64,000 nt of DNA from Balneolaceae bacterium (lineage in GTDB: Bacteria; Bacteroidota; Rhodothermia; Balneolales; Balneolaceae). The notes under the pieces were generated by a model that was given only the letters and a program-made list of their open reading frames with translations, was not told the origin of the DNA and did no database searches. Below, one piece after another: positions 25,847-34,840 of the stretch (position 1 is its first letter; every line of letters begins with the position of its first letter). The stretch spans positions 1-64,000 of the forward strand of contig JAEPQH010000014.1 in assembly GCA_017640605.1 (NCBI GenBank), in the 5' to 3' direction. Both the position numbers and the translations under genes were made by a program.

Positions 25847-26878
25847 TTACCCGTCTGACCGGTTCTTCGAGTTCGATAATATCCATTTGACCACCTCATC
25901 GTCGAACGGATACTGTTTCTGATCTACAGTATCGTATAAGCCATGCGTACTGTTTGGAAGTAGGATAATTTTCATGTTTGTAGTTCCGGACTGCGATCGA
26001 ATCCATTTCAGATTTTGAATACTCGTTTTGACATCAACAGCACGGTCGTCTTCGCCATAAACGTTGATCCAAGGAATATCGATGGTTACGTACTCATCAA
26101 AGAAATTCATTCCATAAGAGTTTTCGATGGGGTGATTGCCAACCTCATCGGAAAGAGGTGGCAGCCAATTTGGATTGTACTCATTTCGCAGATCGGTAAT
26201 TTCTGCATCAAGTGCTGATAATCCTTCATTATCGCCAGCCTCAAGCAGATCAAAATGACGTTCCCACAAGGGAGTAATTCTGTTCAATAATTCTTCAGAT
26301 GCATTTGAACCACGAATCCCATTCAAGGTTGAAAATTTTCGAGTCATAACAACCGAATTAATCGGGCCGGATACATTTGCAATCATATCCACTTTGGGAT
26401 TTCGCGCTGCTAGAACACCCACTAGTCGCCCGCCTTGACTCACCCCAAAAGCCGCGATGTGATTCGTATCTACTTTAGAATGATTGTTCAGATAATCTAT
26501 AGCTGCGGAAGCATCAGATACAAAATCATTGAAATTGGAGCTTGAGTAATCTAAGGTCGAACGGCCTGTTCCTCGCTTATCGTAAATCAAGGTCATAATC
26601 CCACAACCGGCGGCTCTTCCGGCGAAATAAAGAGGCACATTCATCAAACGTTCATAATTGTTCCCTCCGCCATGCATCGCTATGGCAGCCGGGAACGGTC
26701 CTTCGCCCTCGGGTTGATAGAGAGTCGCATGAAGAATTCCATCTTCTATTGGAATTGAAATAGAATCTGTAGTAAAACTAAAATATGCTTCAGAACCTCT
26801 TTCAAGGCAGTTTTGTGATTGTCCCACAGCTGTTCCGGCACAAACAACCAAAAGAATGGATGAAATTAAATATCGCAT
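25847..26878 (-). CDS. Secreted alpha/beta hydrolase
   Basis: A 343-residue esterase/peptidase-like hydrolase started at the ATG at 26878, which yields a signal peptide (MRYLISSILLVVCAGTAVGQS). Seen: the oxyanion region AIAMHGGGNNY, the nucleophile elbow GVSQGG, the acid region VYGEDDRAVDV and a late His in NSTHGLYD. The set matches the dienelactone hydrolase/acyl-peptidase group. Substrate unknown. The gene is convergent with mrp. Confidence 0.88.
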   Translation of the reverse strand: MRYLISSILLVVCAGTAVGQSQNCLERGSEAYFSFTTDSISIPIEDGILHATLYQPEGEGPFPAAIAMHGGGNNYERLMNVPLYFAGRAAGCGIMTLIYDKRGTGRSTLDYSSSNFNDFVSDASAAIDYLNNHSKVDTNHIAAFGVSQGGRLVGVLAARNPKVDMIANVSGPINSVVMTRKFSTLNGIRGSNASEELLNRITPLWERHFDLLEAGDNEGLSALDAEITDLRNEYNPNWLPPLSDEVGNHPIENSYGMNFFDEYVTIDIPWINVYGEDDRAVDVKTSIQNLKWIRSQSGTTNMKIILLPNSTHGLYDTVDQKQYPFDDEVVKWILSNSKNRSDG

Positions 26879-27008
26879 AAGCACTAAATAGGTTTGTTGA
26901 TAATCTACTCGAAACCAATCTCTCATGCTTGTTCCAAACCGATTCTTCATTAAAACTTCACAATATGCGTCTAATTTTGAGGCGAATTAAGGTTTAAGAG
27001 GTATCACT

Positions 27009-27470
27009 ATGTTGTTAGAAAAAAGGTTTGAACAAGTGGACGTTGCCATCACTCAGTGGATGGCCAACAATGCGTTATTAATTATGCGCGTTGGATTGGG
27101 TGTAATATTCCTATGGTTTGGAGCACTTAAATTTTTTCCGGGATTAAGTCCGGCCGAAGAACTGGTTAGAAACACCGTGTATTTCGTGGACCCGGATTTA
27201 TTTATTCCGATACTGGCAAGTTGGGAAGTGCTGATTGGAATTGGACTAATCGCCGGCAAGTTCATGCGAATCACCTTGCTTCTTTTATTCCTACAAATGC
27301 CCGGCACCGCCTTGCCCATTGTACTTTTACCCGAGGTAGTTTGGACTCAGTTCCCGTTCGGACTAACCCTTGAAGGTCAATACATCGTTAAGAATTTGGT
27401 ATTGATTGGTTCAGCACTTGCTCTTGGTGCTACCGTTAGAGGCGGGAAGTTGGTAGCTGAAGATCGTTAA
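27009..27470 (+). CDS. DoxX/DUF417-type membrane protein
   Basis: A 153-residue protein with four membrane helices in the DoxX order: [63 protein letters not shown], and [16 protein letters not shown]. The family is linked to redox or quinone roles but is poorly defined. Its TAA stop is the start of the heptamer array GTTAAGC/GTTATTC/GTTAATC. Confidence 0.82.
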   Translation: MLLEKRFEQVDVAITQWMANNALLIMRVGLGVIFLWFGALKFFPGLSPAEELVRNTVYFVDPDLFIPILASWEVLIGIGLIAGKFMRITLLLLFLQMPGTALPIVLLPEVVWTQFPFGLTLEGQYIVKNLVLIGSALALGATVRGGKLVAEDR

Positions 27471-27576
27471 GCGTTATTCGTTAATCGAGGAAGTTAACCC
27501 GAATAACGAATAACAATTAACGAAAACCGATTAAGGGAAAATACCCATCTGTTCGTACATGATTCCAATCTTTTGG
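27464..27576. repeat. Duplicated gdh 3'-end/terminator segment, copy A
   Basis: About 113 bp matching 29099-29211 with only three substitutions. It covers the phased heptamer hairpin (27466-27521: GTTAAGC, GTTATTC, GTTAATC against GAATAAC, GAATAAC, AATTAAC), which probably ends transcription from doxX, plus the last codons of a gdh-like gene. See the pseudogene entry. Confidence 0.85.
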
Positions 27577-27611
27577 AAGTCAATTATGAATACGGCTGTG
27601 CGTGCTGTCTG
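27531..27611 (-). pseudogene. Remnant of the 3' end of a glutamate dehydrogenase gene
   Basis: On the minus strand this reads, in frame up to a stop, RTAVFIIDFQKIGIMYEQM-GIFP. The intact enzyme ends RTAAFINAIQKIGIMYEQM-GIFP. The last 45 bp are nearly identical, whereas the codons before differ more, many at third positions. Beyond about 27611 the similarity is lost. So a partial second gdh copy once lay here. Confidence 0.75.
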
Positions 27612-27683
27612 ACAAATGAACTTATTGTAATCTCATTACGAAACAAAAATTTATATACAAATACTCCAGTTGATGCCATCAAG

Positions 27684-28793
27684 CTACTCAATATATATGT
27701 TTTCATTTGTCTCCCCTTTGGTGATTGGTTGTTTAAACAGATAGAATTTTTCAAAATTCGATACAGACTCTGGTAAGTGTATTTGCTTAACTAATTCCCT
27801 TGTTTTTAAATCAATAACAAATACACTAATCCAACTATTTGTGATTAAAAATCTCTCTTTCGGTGTTAAATAAACCATGTCAGTAATTGAATTCACATCA
27901 ATTGTATCACTAATCACGTCATTATTTGGATTGTAGACAGTTATTTTTTTCAAGCTCGGACCAAAAACACCAAAATCGTCAGGACCGGATATATAAACTT
28001 CTTTTTTGTCTTTTCGTGATACTAATTGTCCCCATTTAAAAACCGGTATTTGCCCTATATGCTTATTCTCTTTTACATCTAAAACTGGTCCTCCAGAAAA
28101 GTAAAGTGTGTTTGCATCTTCTGATACTTCAAAAATTGAATGTTGGCTAAAATCAATAGAATCAAACAATTTATTACTAGTATTTGTTTCTATTTCATAT
28201 TTATATAGATTGCGATTAGAATTAAGTGCAAATATTATTTTTTCTGTCGAATTATACTCTATGATTTTAAAGTCATTATGACCAGCTGCAACTACATCAA
28301 TAACATCAATTTCAGTAATACCGCCCATATTCGAATCGAATTTACCTAACGATCTAAGGTCAAGTTGACCATTATTACTCGCTAAATAGTCCAATTTTGT
28401 AATAAAATATATTTCTTCTCCAGCTGATATAAACTCAACCGAATGATCATAGATTACTTCTCCTTTCCATGTTTTGGTATCAATCATGGTTACATAGCCT
28501 GGATCTCCTCCATACAAACCTTCTCCACTTGAAACAAACAATTTGGATCCATCAGCTGAAGCCGCAACCGAGTTAATATTATTAATCCCGCGAATATTCA
28601 GTATTGCATCATTCTCGAGGTTAACCATATGAAGAATATTTCCTCCGCCAGTAAATCCATAAACCACCAACCCCTTCAAATTCTCCTCTTCCCACTCTAT
28701 GGATTTTTCTTCGACTTCACCCCCAAGAATGCCACAGTTTCCAAGTCCAATGAATACCAAGATTGGTAGCATAAATAACAATATACGATTCAT
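27684..28793 (-). CDS. Lipoprotein with beta-propeller-like repeats
   Basis: A 369-residue protein started at the ATG at 28793. A signal peptide ends at a lipobox (IGLGNC). The rest is strand-rich with recurrent hydrophobic-Asp-Gly patterns (SADGSKLFVSSGEGLYG, VTMIDTKTWKGEVIY, SEDANTLYFSGG, VFVIDLKTRELVKQIHLPE), in keeping with a WD40/YVTN-like propeller. It is AT-rich and sits between the two copies of the gdh 3' segment, so it may have been inserted or caught in a duplication. No specific function recognised. Confidence 0.75.
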   Translation of the reverse strand: MNRILLFMLPILVFIGLGNCGILGGEVEEKSIEWEEENLKGLVVYGFTGGGNILHMVNLENDAILNIRGINNINSVAASADGSKLFVSSGEGLYGGDPGYVTMIDTKTWKGEVIYDHSVEFISAGEEIYFITKLDYLASNNGQLDLRSLGKFDSNMGGITEIDVIDVVAAGHNDFKIIEYNSTEKIIFALNSNRNLYKYEIETNTSNKLFDSIDFSQHSIFEVSEDANTLYFSGGPVLDVKENKHIGQIPVFKWGQLVSRKDKKEVYISGPDDFGVFGPSLKKITVYNPNNDVISDTIDVNSITDMVYLTPKERFLITNSWISVFVIDLKTRELVKQIHLPESVSNFEKFYLFKQPITKGETNENIYIE

Positions 28794-29030
28794 AGCTAAC
28801 CCCATTTAGTGTGTTCATTTAGATAGAAGCACGACACTTAAAATTAGTGTATGCTTTATTTATGAATAAAATTTGAAGAGTAACAGAAAGCTAGGATTTC
28901 GATTATCAACGGTTCAATGATTAATTAAGGATCAAGTACCATTCAATTTATAAGTAATTGATAGTTTGTGCGAATCTCGGCCACTAGGATTCCTCTACTG
29001 ACCAAGGGCTTATAGATGGAATAAAAGTGC

Positions 29031-29067
29031 TCCAAAAGAAAAAGCTCCAACGCAGAGCATCGGAGCT
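29031..29067 (-). terminator. Intrinsic terminator of gdh
   Basis: On the minus strand AGCTCC and GGAGCT form a stem around a 13-nt loop, followed directly by TTTTTCTTTT. It lies about 100 bp past the gdh stop. Between it and the lipoprotein gene start (28794-29030) I see nothing recognisable. Confidence 0.6.
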
Positions 29068-29098
29068 AATGAAAAAAGATAGAAATGGCGGATGAAAA

Positions 29099-29211
29099 TC
29101 GTTAAGCGTTATTCGTTAATCGAGGAACTTAACCCGAATAACGAATAACAATTAACGAAAACCGATTAAGGGAAAATACCCATCTGCTCGTACATGATTC
29201 CGATCTTTTGA
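29099..29211. repeat. Duplicated gdh 3'-end/terminator segment, copy B
   Basis: This is the copy attached to the intact gdh gene. Bases 29166-29211 are the gdh coding end; 29099-29165 are the phased heptamer hairpin downstream. Just before it, the plus-strand frame ending MADENR-stop faintly resembles the DoxX tail LVAEDR-stop, hinting that the duplicated unit included the doxX end. Confidence 0.8.
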
Positions 29212-30572
29212 ATGGCATTAATGAATGCAGCCGTTCTTAAGTCGTTCAAGTCATGTTGCTCACGAATATCGGTGATTTGATGATAGGCCGTGATCATCGT
29301 TTCTTCGAGTCCTGAATCTACCAAGTCTGCTTCACCGGCTCCATAAGTTAAACGTTGAAGATCTTCAGCATCATAAGTTTTACCGGAGATGCTTTCCAAC
29401 TCACGAACAATCTTCAGTAAACTGCCTTCATCGAATTTTTTGTTCATTCGGCCGTAGCGTACGTGCTGAATGTCTTTCAACCATTCGAAATAAGAAACAA
29501 CTACACCACCGGCATTTAAGTACGTATCCGGTATGATTAATGCCCCACGATTTTTCATGGTTTCGTGGGCATCGGCTGTTACCGGTCCGTTTGCCGCTTC
29601 GGCAATGATTTTGGCCTTAACCTTATCGGCATTTTCTGCGGTTATTTGGCTTTCGAGCGCGGCAGGAATCATGATATCGCACTCCATTTCAAAGATCATG
29701 GCGTTGTCAGAAAGCTCTTTGCTTGTTCCGAAACCTATAATACTTCCGGTTTCTTTGCGGTAGGTCATCAACGCTTCCAGATCAATACCTGCAGGATCGT
29801 AAATAGCGCCTTCAATTTCGGCAACTCCAATCAATTTTGCGCCGGCTTCAGTCATGTATTTTGAGGCATGATATCCCACATTACCTAAACCTTGCACACA
29901 AAAAGTTTTGCCCTCGATGCCAGGCTCCATTCCTAGAGCATCCATATCTTTTTTGACGCTTACCGCTTCGCGAATTCCAAAATAAACTCCACGACCGGTA
30001 GCTTCGGTACGCCCACGAATTCCACCTTGTTGAATCGGTTTACCTGTAACACATGCTTCTGCATTCAAATCATCTTTCATCTGGCGATAAGTATCCAGAA
30101 TCCAGCCCATTTCTCGAGCTCCGGTTCCGTAATCGGGTGCAGGCACATCCACGCCCGGCCCGATAAAGCCTTTTTTAACCAACTCGAAGGTATAACGACG
30201 AGTAATGCGCTCTAACTCAGATTCAGAATACGCACGGGTGCTGATTTTTACACCGCCTTTGGCGCCACCGAAGGGAACATCCACCAAGGCACATTTGTAC
30301 GACATTAATGCCGCCAACGCCATAGTTTCGTCTTCATCCACTTTATGGCTATACCGAATCCCGCCCTTCGTTGGCATTTTATGATGGCTATGCTCAACAC
30401 GCCATCCCTCTATTACCTCTACCGAACCATCATCTCTGCGCAACGGAAATGAAACGTGGTACACCGTATTACACATTTTTATCTGGCTGAGTATACCTTT
30501 ATCAAATTTGGTATAGGCAGCTGCCTTATCAAAATTCTTATTTACCTGCTCGAAGAAATTATATTTTGCCAT
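29166..30572 (-). CDS. gdhA: Glu/Leu/Phe/Val-type glutamate dehydrogenase
   Basis: A 468-residue enzyme started at the ATG at 30572 (MAKYNFFEQVNKNF). It interconverts glutamate with 2-oxoglutarate and ammonia. Motifs: RRDDGSVEVIEGWRVEHSHHKMPTKGG-type substrate region (K in MPTKGGIRY), catalytic ALMSYKCALVDVPFGGAKGG, Rossmann GLGNVGYHAS, and AANGPVT. Such NAD-type enzymes near 470 residues often work catabolically; the cofactor is uncertain. The 3' end is duplicated at 27.5 kb. Confidence 0.92.
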   Translation of the reverse strand: MAKYNFFEQVNKNFDKAAAYTKFDKGILSQIKMCNTVYHVSFPLRRDDGSVEVIEGWRVEHSHHKMPTKGGIRYSHKVDEDETMALAALMSYKCALVDVPFGGAKGGVKISTRAYSESELERITRRYTFELVKKGFIGPGVDVPAPDYGTGAREMGWILDTYRQMKDDLNAEACVTGKPIQQGGIRGRTEATGRGVYFGIREAVSVKKDMDALGMEPGIEGKTFCVQGLGNVGYHASKYMTEAGAKLIGVAEIEGAIYDPAGIDLEALMTYRKETGSIIGFGTSKELSDNAMIFEMECDIMIPAALESQITAENADKVKAKIIAEAANGPVTADAHETMKNRGALIIPDTYLNAGGVVVSYFEWLKDIQHVRYGRMNKKFDEGSLLKIVRELESISGKTYDAEDLQRLTYGAGEADLVDSGLEETMITAYHQITDIREQHDLNDLRTAAFINAIQKIGIMYEQMGIFP

Positions 30573-30638
30573 TAGTCTGAACTGATTACACTTAAAAAAA
30601 ATGAGCAATCAATGGTCGGGATATTCTAACTGATAAAC

Positions 30639-30661
30639 AATAGAAAAGCGCTTTTTCTATT
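30639..30661 (-). terminator. AT-rich hairpin after the 30.7-kb membrane protein gene
   Basis: AATAGAAAA and TTTTCTATT flank GCGC in an almost perfect palindrome that overlaps the stop of the upstream gene and lies about 65 bp before the gdh start. It may end transcription or act as an attenuating site. Confidence 0.35.
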
Positions 30662-31412
30662 AATTGCTCAAAGGGAGCGCTACATGTAAATGATCGGCTG
30701 TACCCACATGCCTTATCGTCTGAAATCCCATCAGTTTTAATCCCCATTCGAGAGAAATATTTCTGAGTTCAGAGTGCCCGATGGTTCGAAGATCGATCGC
30801 ATGAACAAACCCTGTGGGTTGCACATAATGCATGGAACTCTGCCGAGGTGTAAGTCCCATAGCAATATAATCATCTTGAGTGCGAGATATGTCGGTAATC
30901 ACTAATTCATTGTCGGCTAAGGTAGTACTGGTTACCGCAACTCGTAAGATGGGATGCAGCGAGCGGTAAACTTCCCGTATTTCATCCGACTTTGCATTTA
31001 CACTGTTCAGATAAAGGAGACCATAAATGATAAACCCGCCAACCAACATAGATACGGCCGAAACACTGAGCTTCGCCATCATCTTTTTGTTCTTCACTTT
31101 TCTAAATACAAAAAAGAAAAGCAGTGAAAGAAACACGATACACGCTCCGGTTCCACCCAGTAAAGCGCCCCAGGCATTCCATTGTTCAGAAATATTGAGG
31201 TATACCGCTGTTCTGATCAAAATAAAGAAAGGAAGAATAACCAAACTAACCGCCATGAATAGAAACCCTGACAGGTAATATCCAATACTTCGGCGTTTTT
31301 GGGGAGATGCAGTTCGACTCTTACTGTTAGAGGATGCAGAAAGGCGACTTGGATTGAACTCATCCTTCGACTGTAGCAACCATTCGATATCATTTTGGGA
31401 AACTTTCTGCAT
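30660..31412 (-). CDS. Membrane-anchored protein with C-terminal M15-like His/Asp motif
   Basis: About 250 residues from the ATG at 31412 (a GTG at 31424 is the alternative). A Ser/Arg-rich N-terminus precedes three membrane segments (about residues 45-75, 80-105, 113-135), then a 115-residue domain. That domain ends GFVHAIDL ... TADHLHVAL, which recalls the metal ligands of VanY/DD-carboxypeptidase-like M15 folds (SxH..D..HxH), although the spacing is not canonical. It could be a cell-wall peptidase or a diverged relative. It is upstream of gdh in the same orientation. Confidence 0.6.
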   Translation of the reverse strand: MQKVSQNDIEWLLQSKDEFNPSRLSASSNSKSRTASPQKRRSIGYYLSGFLFMAVSLVILPFFILIRTAVYLNISEQWNAWGALLGGTGACIVFLSLLFFFVFRKVKNKKMMAKLSVSAVSMLVGGFIIYGLLYLNSVNAKSDEIREVYRSLHPILRVAVTSTTLADNELVITDISRTQDDYIAMGLTPRQSSMHYVQPTGFVHAIDLRTIGHSELRNISLEWGLKLMGFQTIRHVGTADHLHVALPLSN

Positions 31413-31580
31413 GATTTGGTACACGAACCTACCGAAAAACTGTTTCGATTAAATCTTAATCCAGGTAAAATCCTTCAACCCATTCTGCAACAAACATTAA
31501 CAAACATTGTGCAGTGATTTTATTGCAGCATTCATGCTTTTGTTTATTTTCGATGCGAATTCTAAACCAACCTTCGACTT

Positions 31581-32858
31581 TTGAAAAACTCTTTCCTCGC
31601 ATTTCTTACTGTACTTATTTTTGCTAATTGTGCTGAACCTAATATTGAGCAAAAAGCACGTGAAATTCATGAGCGGGTTCTTACTCTGGATACTCATGTG
31701 GATATAAACACTGCGAATTTTACCGCAGATCGAAATTACACCATGGATTTACCTACCCAAGTAACCTTGCCCAAAATGGAAGAGGGTGGATTGGACGTAG
31801 CCTGGCTGATTGTGTATACAGGTCAAGATACGCTCAGCGAAGATGGCTATGCCGCAGCCTATGAAAACGCGATTGATAAGTTTGATGCCATCCATCGCTT
31901 AACCAAAGAATTTGCGCCCGATCGAATTGAACTGGCAACCACTTCGGAGGAAGTTCGAAGAATTGCTGCTACCGGTAAAAAAGTGGCAATGATTGGCATC
32001 GAAAATGCCTATCCGGTAGGAACTGATTTGGGAAGAATTAAAGAGTTTTACGACCGTGGAGCGCGTTATATGTCGCTTTCGCATAATGGCCATAGTCAGT
32101 TTTGTGATTCTAACACCGGCGAACGAGATGATGTTTGGTTACACGGTGGTTTAAGTGATTTAGGAAGAGAAGCCATTAAAGAAATGAACAAATGGGGCAT
32201 GATGATTGATTTGTCGCATCCTTCTTACGAATCGAATATGCAAACGATGGAGTTGACTCGTGCGCCGGTTATTGCCTCGCATTCATCGGCACGAGCGTTG
32301 GATCCAAGCGTTAGTAGAAACTTAAGTGATGAAGAATTGATTAAACTCGCAGAAACTGGTGGGGTAGTTCAAGCGGTAGCATTTAAGGGATATTTAGATT
32401 CGGAGAAGCACTCCACGTATCAAGAAGCGGCAGACGAAATATTGAACCAAGTGATGGCTGAGGAAGGATTTGAGCGGAAGTCCTGGGGTGAAGTTCGACA
32501 AATGCCGCAAGACGAGCGGGATACATACATTGCTAAGTACAGAGAATTGCAGGCTAAAGCACAACCAATTATAGAATCTGAAGTAACCGCTCCTCCAGTT
32601 GATGTTGCCGATCTTGTAGATCACATTGATTACATGGTAGAATTGATTGGTATCGATCATGTTGGAATAAGCTCAGATTTTGATGGCGGCGGCGGAGTAC
32701 ATGGCTGGATGGATGCATCTGAAACGTTCAGCGTTACGTTGGAATTAGTGAAACGTGGATATTCTGAAAAGGAAATTGAGCAACTATGGAGTGGTAATTT
32801 ATTACGTGTTTTGGATGAAGTGACGGCAATTGCGCAGCAAATTCAGGCGGAGGGGTGA
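31581..32858 (+). CDS. Membrane dipeptidase (peptidase M19), lipoprotein
   Basis: A 425-residue zinc dipeptidase starting at a TTG. The lipobox IFANC puts it on the cell envelope. Ligands of the binuclear site are seen: HVD in LTLDTHVDIN, Glu in MIGIENAYPVG, His in DLSHPSYES and in VIASHSSARALD, and Asp in HVGISSDFDGGGG. Length fits the family, which splits dipeptides. The TGA stop is itself the first word of a GTGATnnn array, and a 135-bp tandem array follows. Confidence 0.94.
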   Translation: MKNSFLAFLTVLIFANCAEPNIEQKAREIHERVLTLDTHVDINTANFTADRNYTMDLPTQVTLPKMEEGGLDVAWLIVYTGQDTLSEDGYAAAYENAIDKFDAIHRLTKEFAPDRIELATTSEEVRRIAATGKKVAMIGIENAYPVGTDLGRIKEFYDRGARYMSLSHNGHSQFCDSNTGERDDVWLHGGLSDLGREAIKEMNKWGMMIDLSHPSYESNMQTMELTRAPVIASHSSARALDPSVSRNLSDEELIKLAETGGVVQAVAFKGYLDSEKHSTYQEAADEILNQVMAEEGFERKSWGEVRQMPQDERDTYIAKYRELQAKAQPIIESEVTAPPVDVADLVDHIDYMVELIGIDHVGISSDFDGGGGVHGWMDASETFSVTLELVKRGYSEKEIEQLWSGNLLRVLDEVTAIAQQIQAEG

Positions 32859-32913
32859 TTTGGTGATAAATTGATAGGTGATGAGTGATAAGGTGATATG
32901 TGATAAAGTGATC
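32855..32913 (+). repeat. GTGATnnn word array at the dipeptidase stop codon
   Basis: Eight words with 7-8 nt phase: GTGATTTG, GTGATAAA, TTGATAG, GTGATGA, GTGATAAG, GTGATAT, GTGATAAA, GTGATC. The gene's stop TGA lies in the first word. The same word family follows the GH5 gene at 43.2 kb on the other strand. No complementary arm is nearby. Confidence 0.8.
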
Positions 32914-32932
32914 TTTGTTTGATTTACAGATA

Positions 32933-33433
32933 GTCATCTCGCGGCGAATGCCCGAGATCTAAAGCTGCGTAAAACCAAGAAGTGTTGTTTTAGCTAGGAT
33001 TAACACCTTAGCCAGTTTGGCTCATCTAGCGATTAGGATGAAAATCTTAAAACAACAAAGGAATCTAGTCATCTCGCGGCGAATGCCCGAGATCTAATAC
33101 TCCGTAAAACCGATAAATATTGTTTTGGCGAGGATTAACACCTTCTCCGGTTTGGCTAATTAAGCGTTTAGGGATGAAAATCTTAAAACAACAAAGAAAC
33201 AAGTCATCTCGCGGCGAATGCCCGAGATCTAATGTTCTGTAAAAACCGAGAAGTAATGTTTTGGCGAGGATTAACATATTCGCTGGCTTGGCTAATTAAG
33301 CGTTTAGGGATGAAAGCCATAAACAACAAAGGAATCTAGTCATCTCGCGGCGGATGCCCGAGATCTAATACTCCGTAAAAACCGATAAATATTGTTTTGG
33401 CTTGGATTAACCTCTTCGCTGGCTTGGCTAATT
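32933..33433 (+). repeat. Tandem array, period 135 bp, four units
   Basis: Units start at GTCATC at 32933, 33068, 33203 and 33339 (spacing 135, 135, 136). Each has a hairpin-forming head (GTCATCTCGCGGCGAATG, then CCCGAGATCTAA), a middle with AAGTGTTGTTTTAGC-like sequence, and a tail ending ACAACAAAGGAATCTA; the fourth is partial. An inverted five-unit array lies at 42590-43192. Small reading frames here (such as minus 33065-33277) are translations of the repeat and are not genes. The rest up to 33540 is empty apart from a CGTGGTTCAGTG-type decayed repeat. Confidence 0.85.
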
Positions 33434-33540
33434 AACAGGCATGACTACATAATATGAATGGTAATAAAACAAACATTTCGTGGTTCAGTGCTTTCGTGGC
33501 GATTATAAATCAAACTCTCGCTACTTTTCTTTTGTTGAGG

Positions 33541-33563
33541 TGTATGAATAATAAAAACATACA
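33541..33563. promoter_or_regulatory. Possible operator upstream of the SDR gene
   Basis: TGTATG (33541-33546) and CATACA (33558-33563) are inverted 6-bp arms with an 11-bp AT spacer, 14 bp before the start codon. It could bind a small regulator; there is no regulator gene adjacent. Confidence 0.3.
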
Positions 33564-33577
33564 TTTTAATTACATAT

Positions 33578-34231
33578 ATGAAACGCATTTTAATTATCGG
33601 TGCCAATGGTGGCATCGGAACCTTCGTAAGTAAACAATTAACTCAAGAGAGCGGCTTCGAACCTGTTGCCATGCTTCGAAAAGAAGATCAGCAGCCTAAG
33701 TTTTCGGGGATGGGCGTAGAAAGCATTGTAGCTGACTTATCACAAAGTGTAGATGCATTGGCTGAGATCATGACTGACTTTGACGGAGTTGTGTTTACCG
33801 CCGGATCGGGTGGATCCACCGGATATGATAAAACGCTCGAAATTGATTTAGACGGAGCCGTCAAAGTCATGGAAGCCGCTGAGAAAAGTGATTCGAAACG
33901 ATTTATCATGGTGAGTGTAGCTGGTGCCGATGACCGTGAGTCCTGGAATTCATCACCCATTAAACCGTATATGATCGCTAAACATTACGCCGATCGTGTG
34001 CTCAAAAATACTGAACTTGAGTACACCATTATTCGTCCGGGAAGCTTAACCGATGATGAAGGCTCGGGCAAGATCACCAGCGACCTTAGCAAGGCATCCA
34101 ACAGATCTATTCCACGTGAAGATGTAGCTACTGCGGTAACTCTAAGTATTGTAAATAATCTGGCTATCCGGAAATCGGTTGAAATGGTGAGCGGGGATAC
34201 TCTGATTGAAGAGGTTTTGAGTCAAGCTTAA
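33578..34231 (+). CDS. NAD(P)-binding atypical SDR-family protein
   Basis: A 217-residue single-domain Rossmann protein. The nucleotide-binding motif is GANGGIGTFVS at residues 8-18. The atypical SDR active-site pair appears as YMIAK (Tyr and Lys about residues 131-135), followed by YTIIRPGSLTDDEGSG. This is the NAD(P)H-binding/NmrA-related group often found as a flavin reductase or redox sensor. A small inverted repeat upstream may regulate it. Role unknown. Confidence 0.88.
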   Translation: MKRILIIGANGGIGTFVSKQLTQESGFEPVAMLRKEDQQPKFSGMGVESIVADLSQSVDALAEIMTDFDGVVFTAGSGGSTGYDKTLEIDLDGAVKVMEAAEKSDSKRFIMVSVAGADDRESWNSSPIKPYMIAKHYADRVLKNTELEYTIIRPGSLTDDEGSGKITSDLSKASNRSIPREDVATAVTLSIVNNLAIRKSVEMVSGDTLIEEVLSQA

Positions 34232-34566
34232 AGAGTTGATTTGTAAACGTTCTTAATCTTTTTTCCAAAATTCGCAGGACTGAAGTCCATGCTTGTTTAT
34301 GACCGAGACAGATTAAACAACATCAACCTTGGATAGAGTACTGTGGTTTTTGACTTACTTTTTAATTAAAGCTAGTTCTTAGTAGATCATATTTCGTGAA
34401 TTTGTGTTTCCGTGGCAGAATTTTAGATGTATGGTTTTCATTTCTTAGTCCCTTATTGATTATTAACACTCTAGATCGTGGAATACTAAAAAAGGAAATA
34501 GGCTCATGTCGCAACGCATACCCGATTTTTTAGTGTGTGTAAAATTCTATCGCCTTTGTAAAACCT

Positions 34567-34594
34567 AAGATTCCTGCTTTCGCAGGAATGACTA
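34567..34594 (-). repeat. Hairpin repeat, GTCATT...GCAGG type
   Basis: On the minus strand: GTCATT-CCTGC-GAAA-GCAGG-AATCTT. One of three such elements within 180 bp. The outline resembles known dispersed elements such as dRS3 of Neisseria. Confidence 0.6.
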
Positions 34595-34670
34595 CAGAAG
34601 AGAACCGGAACCATACAAACTTCCGTGCATTAGTGTTTCCGTGGCAGAAATGAATATTCCTTCTCCACAG

Positions 34671-34700
34671 CTCTAGATTCCCGCCTGCGCGGGAATGACA
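34671..34700 (-). repeat. Hairpin repeat, GTCATT...CGGGAATCT type
   Basis: On the minus strand: GTCATT-CCCGCG-CAGG-CGGGAATCTAG. Same outline as the neighbouring elements but with a different stem. Confidence 0.6.
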
Positions 34701-34718
34701 ATGAATTTTTATTTCCAG

Positions 34719-34745
34719 TCATCCCTGCGAAGGCAGGGATCTAAT
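34719..34745 (+). repeat. Hairpin repeat, GTCATC...GGGATCTAAT type
   Basis: On the plus strand: GTCAT-CCCTGC-GAAG-GCAGGG-ATCTAAT, opposite in orientation to the other two. The gap 34232-34798 also has two decayed copies of a TTCGTG...GTGTTTCCGTGGCAGAA motif (near 34389 and 34619) and no gene. Confidence 0.6.
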
Positions 34746-34840
34746 ATTAATTTTGCTGTTTCTATACACCTTGTTGAAATATTTACCAATGCAGTAGATT
34801 GATATTCTTTCTGATTCAAATTATATGTATAATATATGTT

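Noticed and set aside
27573-27776. 67-codon plus-strand frame
   Set aside because: It is antisense to the gdh remnant and to the end of the lipoprotein gene; no conserved sequence.
33065-33277. 70-codon minus-strand frame with repeated LDLGHSPRDD peptide
   Set aside because: The repeated peptide is simply the translation of successive 135-bp units.
32933-33433. Regular 135-bp spacing suggested a CRISPR array
   Set aside because: The repeat part and the spacer part both recur between units, unit length is far above CRISPR range and no cas gene is present. It is a tandem satellite-like repeat.
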